Assembly: GCA_964406575.1 (NCBI GenBank)
Contig: CAYOSH010000070.1
Span: 1 to 9,401, forward strand
DNA: 9,401 nucleotides
Direction of reading: 5' to 3'
Source: WTAW01 sp964406575
GTDB lineage: Bacteria; Acidobacteriota; Aminicenantia; Aminicenantales; Aminicenantaceae
Under the pieces are notes generated by a model. That model ran no database searches and had not been told where the DNA came from. It saw only the letters and a program-made list of their open reading frames with translations. Position numbers and translations under genes: made by a program. Positions 6,336 through 9,401 of this stretch are shown piece by piece. The first letter of the stretch is position 1. Each line of letters begins with the position of its first letter.

Positions 6336-7499
6336 ATGTCGCGCACATGGACAATCAAAATCCTAATGATGGCTATTGTTATTGCCATAATGACCCAATC
6401 TGGCGTGCAGCTCTACAGGCAACGCCACTATCAACTGGAGCATCTGGCAGGCCCGGGAGTGACTCGAGTTGAACAACTGAGTAAATACTGTGAGGGCCTT
6501 AAAGGCACCATGGCCGATACTCATGTGTTCTGGCTGGAGGGGAAAGAGGAAGGCGGGAAGATGCTCTTGATGGCGAATACCCACTCGAACGAACCTGCCG
6601 CAGGATTAACTGCGCTCATTTTCCTGGAGAACGCCGTGGTCGAAAAGGGCACACTCATCATCATTCCCCAGTTCAACAACAGCGGGAGCCGGGGCACACG
6701 ACCGGGGGATGGTTATCCTCTCTATTTCGAGATCCCGACAGAATGGGGGGCTAAAAAGTTCCGGATGGGAAATCGCGATGCTGCTCCGCTGGATCAATGG
6801 CCGGACCCGGATGTCTATATTCATTATCCTGATAAACAGCTTTTGTCTTATCTGGACATCAGAAACACCAACAGGACCTGGCCGGGGAGGCCTAATGGGA
6901 CCTTGATGGAGAAAGTGACTTTTGCGGCCATGGAGATCTTGAGGAACGAAAACGTGGACCTGGCACTGGATGTTCATGGAGCAGAAACCATGTTTCCCGT
7001 GACAAACTGTATCGTGGCGCCGGAAAAATCCGTTAGGATCGCGACCATGGCGACGCTGACCGTAAAGGCGACGGAAGGATTCGACAATCACGTAGAGCCG
7101 TCACCGCAAGGATTCAGAGGGCTTTCGCACAGGGAAATCGCCGATTATTCGGATACGCTGCCTTTCTTGTTAGAGGCACCAATCCCGTTCCTCGATCAGC
7201 CCACAGGCCCCAAAACAGAGAAGCTTCTCCTCGATGGAAAAGATCCATTTTTGCTGAAGTTAGCCAAGCATAAAATGCTCTTTGTTCCCTATGATGAGAC
7301 AGGGTGGCCGATGGCAAAACGTGTGGGCCAGCACTGCTCAATCATCCAGGAGATCGCCAAACAATACTCTCAAAGAAATGATGAGAGGGCCATCGTGATA
7401 ACGAATGTCCCCCGTTATGGGGATGTCGTGGCGAATGGTGTGGGCCATTACTTTCATGATCCGAGCACATGGGCGAAAGATAAGATCTATCTCAACTGA
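6336..7499 (+). CDS. Membrane-anchored succinylglutamate desuccinylase/aspartoacylase-family (M14) hydrolase
   Basis: 387-aa zinc hydrolase of the AstE/aspartoacylase branch of the M14 carboxypeptidase superfamily, which cleaves N-acyl groups from amino acids or C-terminal residues. Zinc ligands are visible as H83-x-x-E86 in NTHSNEPA and H214 in LDVHGAE. NTNRTWPG (177-184) fits the family NRxFPG motif, with R180 as the likely carboxylate-binding arginine. E280 in FLLEAP is the likely catalytic glutamate. All metal and catalytic positions appear intact. Residues 6-27 form a hydrophobic N-terminal helix after a short basic start, so the enzyme is predicted to be exported or anchored with its domain outside, unlike the cytoplasmic AstE and aspartoacylase. 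The central part (140-175) is longer than in minimal family members. It is coupled to the 51-aa gene (9-base gap) and follows the permease, suggesting that product and transporter belong together. The exact acyl substrate cannot be read from sequence. Confidence 0.85.
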   Translation: MSRTWTIKILMMAIVIAIMTQSGVQLYRQRHYQLEHLAGPGVTRVEQLSKYCEGLKGTMADTHVFWLEGKEEGGKMLLMANTHSNEPAAGLTALIFLENAVVEKGTLIIIPQFNNSGSRGTRPGDGYPLYFEIPTEWGAKKFRMGNRDAAPLDQWPDPDVYIHYPDKQLLSYLDIRNTNRTWPGRPNGTLMEKVTFAAMEILRNENVDLALDVHGAETMFPVTNCIVAPEKSVRIATMATLTVKATEGFDNHVEPSPQGFRGLSHREIADYSDTLPFLLEAPIPFLDQPTGPKTEKLLLDGKDPFLLKLAKHKMLFVPYDETGWPMAKRVGQHCSIIQEIAKQYSQRNDERAIVITNVPRYGDVVANGVGHYFHDPSTWAKDKIYLN

Positions 7500-7513
7500 A
7501 ACACCTATTTTTT

Positions 7514-7687
7514 TATGAGTGATAGCGTTTATAAGCTTTGAGAGAAAGCCTATAACTGGGAGTCAATTTTTTAGGCTCCCGAGCAGGATTTTATAACTGA
7601 GAGTCATTTTTTTAGCCAAATGGTTAAATTTTATGACTGGCAGTAAATTTTTGACGCCGAACGTCGATATTTTATGACTGAGAGTAA
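7514..7687. repeat. Degenerate tandem repeat, about 41-base period, five units
   Basis: The gap between the M14 and M49 genes contains recurring cores of the form TATRACTGRNAGTMA at 7551, 7592, 7632 and 7673 (spacings 41, 40, 41), plus a decayed first copy TATGAGTGATAGCG at 7514 (37 bases before the next). In units 1-3 the core is followed by a T-run, a GCC- or GGC-containing variable part with dyad symmetry, and a closing ATTT. The fifth core ends in the Shine-Dalgarno of the M49 gene. The core itself has an ACT...AGT dyad. A period near 41 bases is about four helical turns, placing each core on the same DNA face. Spacer sequences differ and the repeats are imperfect, so this is not a CRISPR. 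Function is unknown. Confidence 0.75.
7651..7678 (+). promoter_or_regulatory. Possible promoter made by the last two repeat units
   Basis: TTGACG (7651-7656, 5/6 to the -35 consensus), a 16-base spacer, then TATGAC (7673-7678, 4/6 to the -10). Transcription would begin near 7685, at the Shine-Dalgarno of the M49 gene, leaving a leader of under 20 bases. The -10 element coincides with the conserved repeat core, so the array could be a promoter/operator region. Weak support. Confidence 0.3.
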
Positions 7688-7701
7688 GGAGGGAGGACGC
7701 A

Positions 7702-9401
7702 ATGACCAATCCAAAAAAGCTTTTCTTATTATTTCCGACTATAGGATTTATAATTGCGGGTCTTTTTCTCAATCCGGCTTGCAAAGGAAAAGAGGGCCAA
7801 AAAGTGTCCGATTTTGATCAAATTGTCAAAGTGCCGGATATAAAGGAGAGGCTTGCCCAATTTGTGCCCACAGAAATCACATACGACGAAAGTGTTCTCA
7901 ATGATGAGCAAAAACAGGTTCTCGATAAGCTCATCCAGGCTGCAAAGCTCATCGATGACATCTTCTGGAAGCAAGCCTCGCACGTGGGATTGGAATGGAA
8001 AGCAAGGCTGGAAAAAATGGACGATCCTGCAGTAAAGGATTATTTGCGTTATTTGATCATCAACTTTGGGCCATACGATCGACTGGATGAGAACAAACCT
8101 TTTTTAGGAGCAGATCCAAAACCTCCGGGAGCTGGTTTTTATCCGGAAGATATGACCAAAGACTACTTCGAGGGTTACATAACGGGGAATCCGGATGTCA
8201 AAGAAGTATTTGAGAATTCTTTCACGGTGATCCGGAAAAAAGATGATAAGCTTGTCGCTGTTCCGTACAACGAAGAATACAAAGAAGAGCTGGAGCCTAT
8301 CGCCCAGCTGCTGAAGGAGGCGGCAGAGATCACATCCAATCCCTCGCTCAAAAAATATCTGAGCCGGCGGGCCGTCGACCTGATGAGAAATGATTATTAC
8401 CAGAGTGATGTCGATTGGATCGACCTGCGGGACAACCTGGTGGAGATTGTCATCGGTCCGTATGAAGTCTATGAAGACGCTCTCAACGGCTACAAGGCCG
8501 CATATGAAAGTTTTGTCTATATCAATGACTTAGAAGAGATGAAAAAGATCGAGGGTTATTTGGATTATCTGGATGAGATGCAGAAGAGCCTGCCCGTAGA
8601 GCAAAAATACAAAGATCAAGATGTATCCGGATTGGAATCTCCGCTCAATGTGGTTATCGAAGTGTTCACCGCTGGCGATACGAAGGCGGGTGTGCAAACG
8701 CTCGCTTTTGTCCTTCCCAATGACGAGAGAGTTCGGGAAGAGAAAGGAACCAAAAAGGTTTTCCTCAAGAATATGATGGAAGCCAAATTCAACAAGATCC
8801 TGGTGCCGATCTCAAAAAAGGTCCTTACGGATGAGGACGCCCAGCATGTTTCATTTTTCGCTTATTTCAACGAAACAACTCTCCATGAAATCTGTCATGC
8901 GCTTGGCGTAAATTATGTGGTATTAGCCGATGGTTCAAGGACAACCGTCAATCGTGCTCTCCAAGAGAACTATTCAGCAATCGAGGAAAGCAAGGCGACT
9001 GTCGTCGGGATCTATAACGTCGATCTCCTGATGGAGAAAGGATGGATCCCCAGAGAAAGGGAGCGCGAGATCTACACGACCTACTTGGCGGGAATGTTCC
9101 GGTCGCTCAGGTTTGGACTACACGAAGCCCATGGGTTAAGCACGATCATCCAGTACAACTTTATGAGAGAGAAGGGTGCATTTCTCTATGATGATGAGAC
9201 GCAGAAATACAGTGTCGATATGACCAAGATAAAAGGAGCGGTCAAAGAGCTGGCACAGGATTTATTGATCTTGGAGGGTGCCGGCGATTACGAAAAGGCA
9301 AAAGCCTTTATTGAAAAATACAGAACGATCGAAGACATCCTGGAAAAGACCATTCAGGGCCTAGAGAGCATCCCTGTCGACATCGCCCCCGTGTTTAAAT
9401 A
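7702..9401 (+). CDS. Dipeptidyl-peptidase III-like (family M49) lipoprotein, 3' end cut by the window
   Basis: An open frame from ATG 7702 to the window edge gives 566 complete codons. It reads ...IPVDIAPVFK with the next codon beginning TA, so it probably ends within a few residues. Family M49 zinc exopeptidases remove dipeptides from the N-terminus of short peptides. Visible: signal sequence with a weak lipobox LNPA-C27 (Leu at -4); zinc motif H395-E-I-C-H399; second motif E428-E429-S-K-A-T433, corresponding to EE-x-R/K-A-E/D, where the second Glu is the third zinc ligand; and the block FGLHEAHG (471-478), whose H477 probably matches the transition-state histidine of human DPP III. Most M49 enzymes have HExxxH; this one has the shorter HExxH, reported to my memory for Caldithrix abyssi DPP III. 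T433 replaces the usual acidic residue. AAGGAGG (7686-7692) is 9 bases before ATG. It is separated from the M14 gene by the repeat array, so probably has its own transcription control. Lipid anchoring is inferred. Confidence 0.85.
   Translation, partial: MTNPKKLFLLFPTIGFIIAGLFLNPACKGKEGQKVSDFDQIVKVPDIKERLAQFVPTEITYDESVLNDEQKQVLDKLIQAAKLIDDIFWKQASHVGLEWKARLEKMDDPAVKDYLRYLIINFGPYDRLDENKPFLGADPKPPGAGFYPEDMTKDYFEGYITGNPDVKEVFENSFTVIRKKDDKLVAVPYNEEYKEELEPIAQLLKEAAEITSNPSLKKYLSRRAVDLMRNDYYQSDVDWIDLRDNLVEIVIGPYEVYEDALNGYKAAYESFVYINDLEEMKKIEGYLDYLDEMQKSLPVEQKYKDQDVSGLESPLNVVIEVFTAGDTKAGVQTLAFVLPNDERVREEKGTKKVFLKNMMEAKFNKILVPISKKVLTDEDAQHVSFFAYFNETTLHEICHALGVNYVVLADGSRTTVNRALQENYSAIEESKATVVGIYNVDLLMEKGWIPREREREIYTTYLAGMFRSLRFGLHEAHGLSTIIQYNFMREKGAFLYDDETQKYSVDMTKIKGAVKELAQDLLILEGAGDYEKAKAFIEKYRTIEDILEKTIQGLESIPVDIAPVFK

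Noticed and set aside
7478..7514. Intrinsic terminator after the M14 gene (AGATA/TATCT stem followed by a T-run)
   Set aside because: The stem is weak, lies inside the coding end, and is separated from the T-run by more than 10 bases.
7514..7687. CRISPR array
   Set aside because: Repeats are short and imperfect, spacer parts are AT-rich and contain their own dyads, and no cas gene is nearby.
7853..8035. Plus-strand 60-codon ORF inside the M49 gene
   Set aside because: Overlaps, in another frame, a well-supported M49 coding sequence; no own ribosome binding site.

Overview
The window is a compact, all-plus-strand bacterial segment of seven genes. Six are long (two secreted C69 peptidases, a DUF6305-type secreted protein, a DctM-like permease, a membrane-anchored M14 enzyme, and an M49 dipeptidyl-peptidase III-like lipoprotein that runs off the right edge). 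The seventh is a 51-codon two-helix membrane protein. No rRNA, tRNA, transposase, integrase, phage gene or CRISPR array was seen. Shine-Dalgarno sites are strong and canonical (GGAGG-type). Base composition is mid-range, with AT-rich intergenic stretches. Secreted C69 peptidases, an M49 lipoprotein and DUF6305 together suggest a protein- or peptide-fermenting anaerobe. From memory of gene content I think of Candidatus Aminicenantes or a similar uncultivated lineage, but nothing here proves taxonomy.

Layout. Positions 1-128 are an AT-rich leader with scattered TTGG motifs. The first C69 peptidase (129-1904) is closed by a clear intrinsic terminator (1907-1942). A near-consensus sigma70 promoter (1954-1982) then opens a second unit: a close C69 paralog (2095-3846) and, 37 bases on, the DUF6305-type protein (3884-4552). 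A 195-base gap (4553-4747) holds small hairpins and a set of alternating TGTG/GCACA half-sites. Next come the DctM-like permease (4748-6061), the 51-aa membrane protein (6171-6326) and the M14 succinylglutamate desuccinylase/aspartoacylase-like enzyme (6336-7499). The last two are tightly coupled. A 202-base gap (7500-7701) is almost filled by a degenerate tandem repeat of about 41 bases. The last copy runs into the ribosome binding site of the M49 gene (7702-9401, partial).

How the genes may work together (inference): every enzyme carries an N-terminal export or anchor sequence, so the locus looks like an extracytoplasmic hydrolysis and uptake cassette. The C69 and M49 peptidases would release dipeptides and amino acids. 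The M14 enzyme would deacylate an N-acyl amino acid or similar compound at the membrane, and the permease would import a carboxylate product. The part most worth following is the DUF6305 / DctM-like permease / 51-aa two-helix protein / anchored M14 set, which has no recognisable DctP or DctQ and could be an undescribed transport-plus-hydrolase module.
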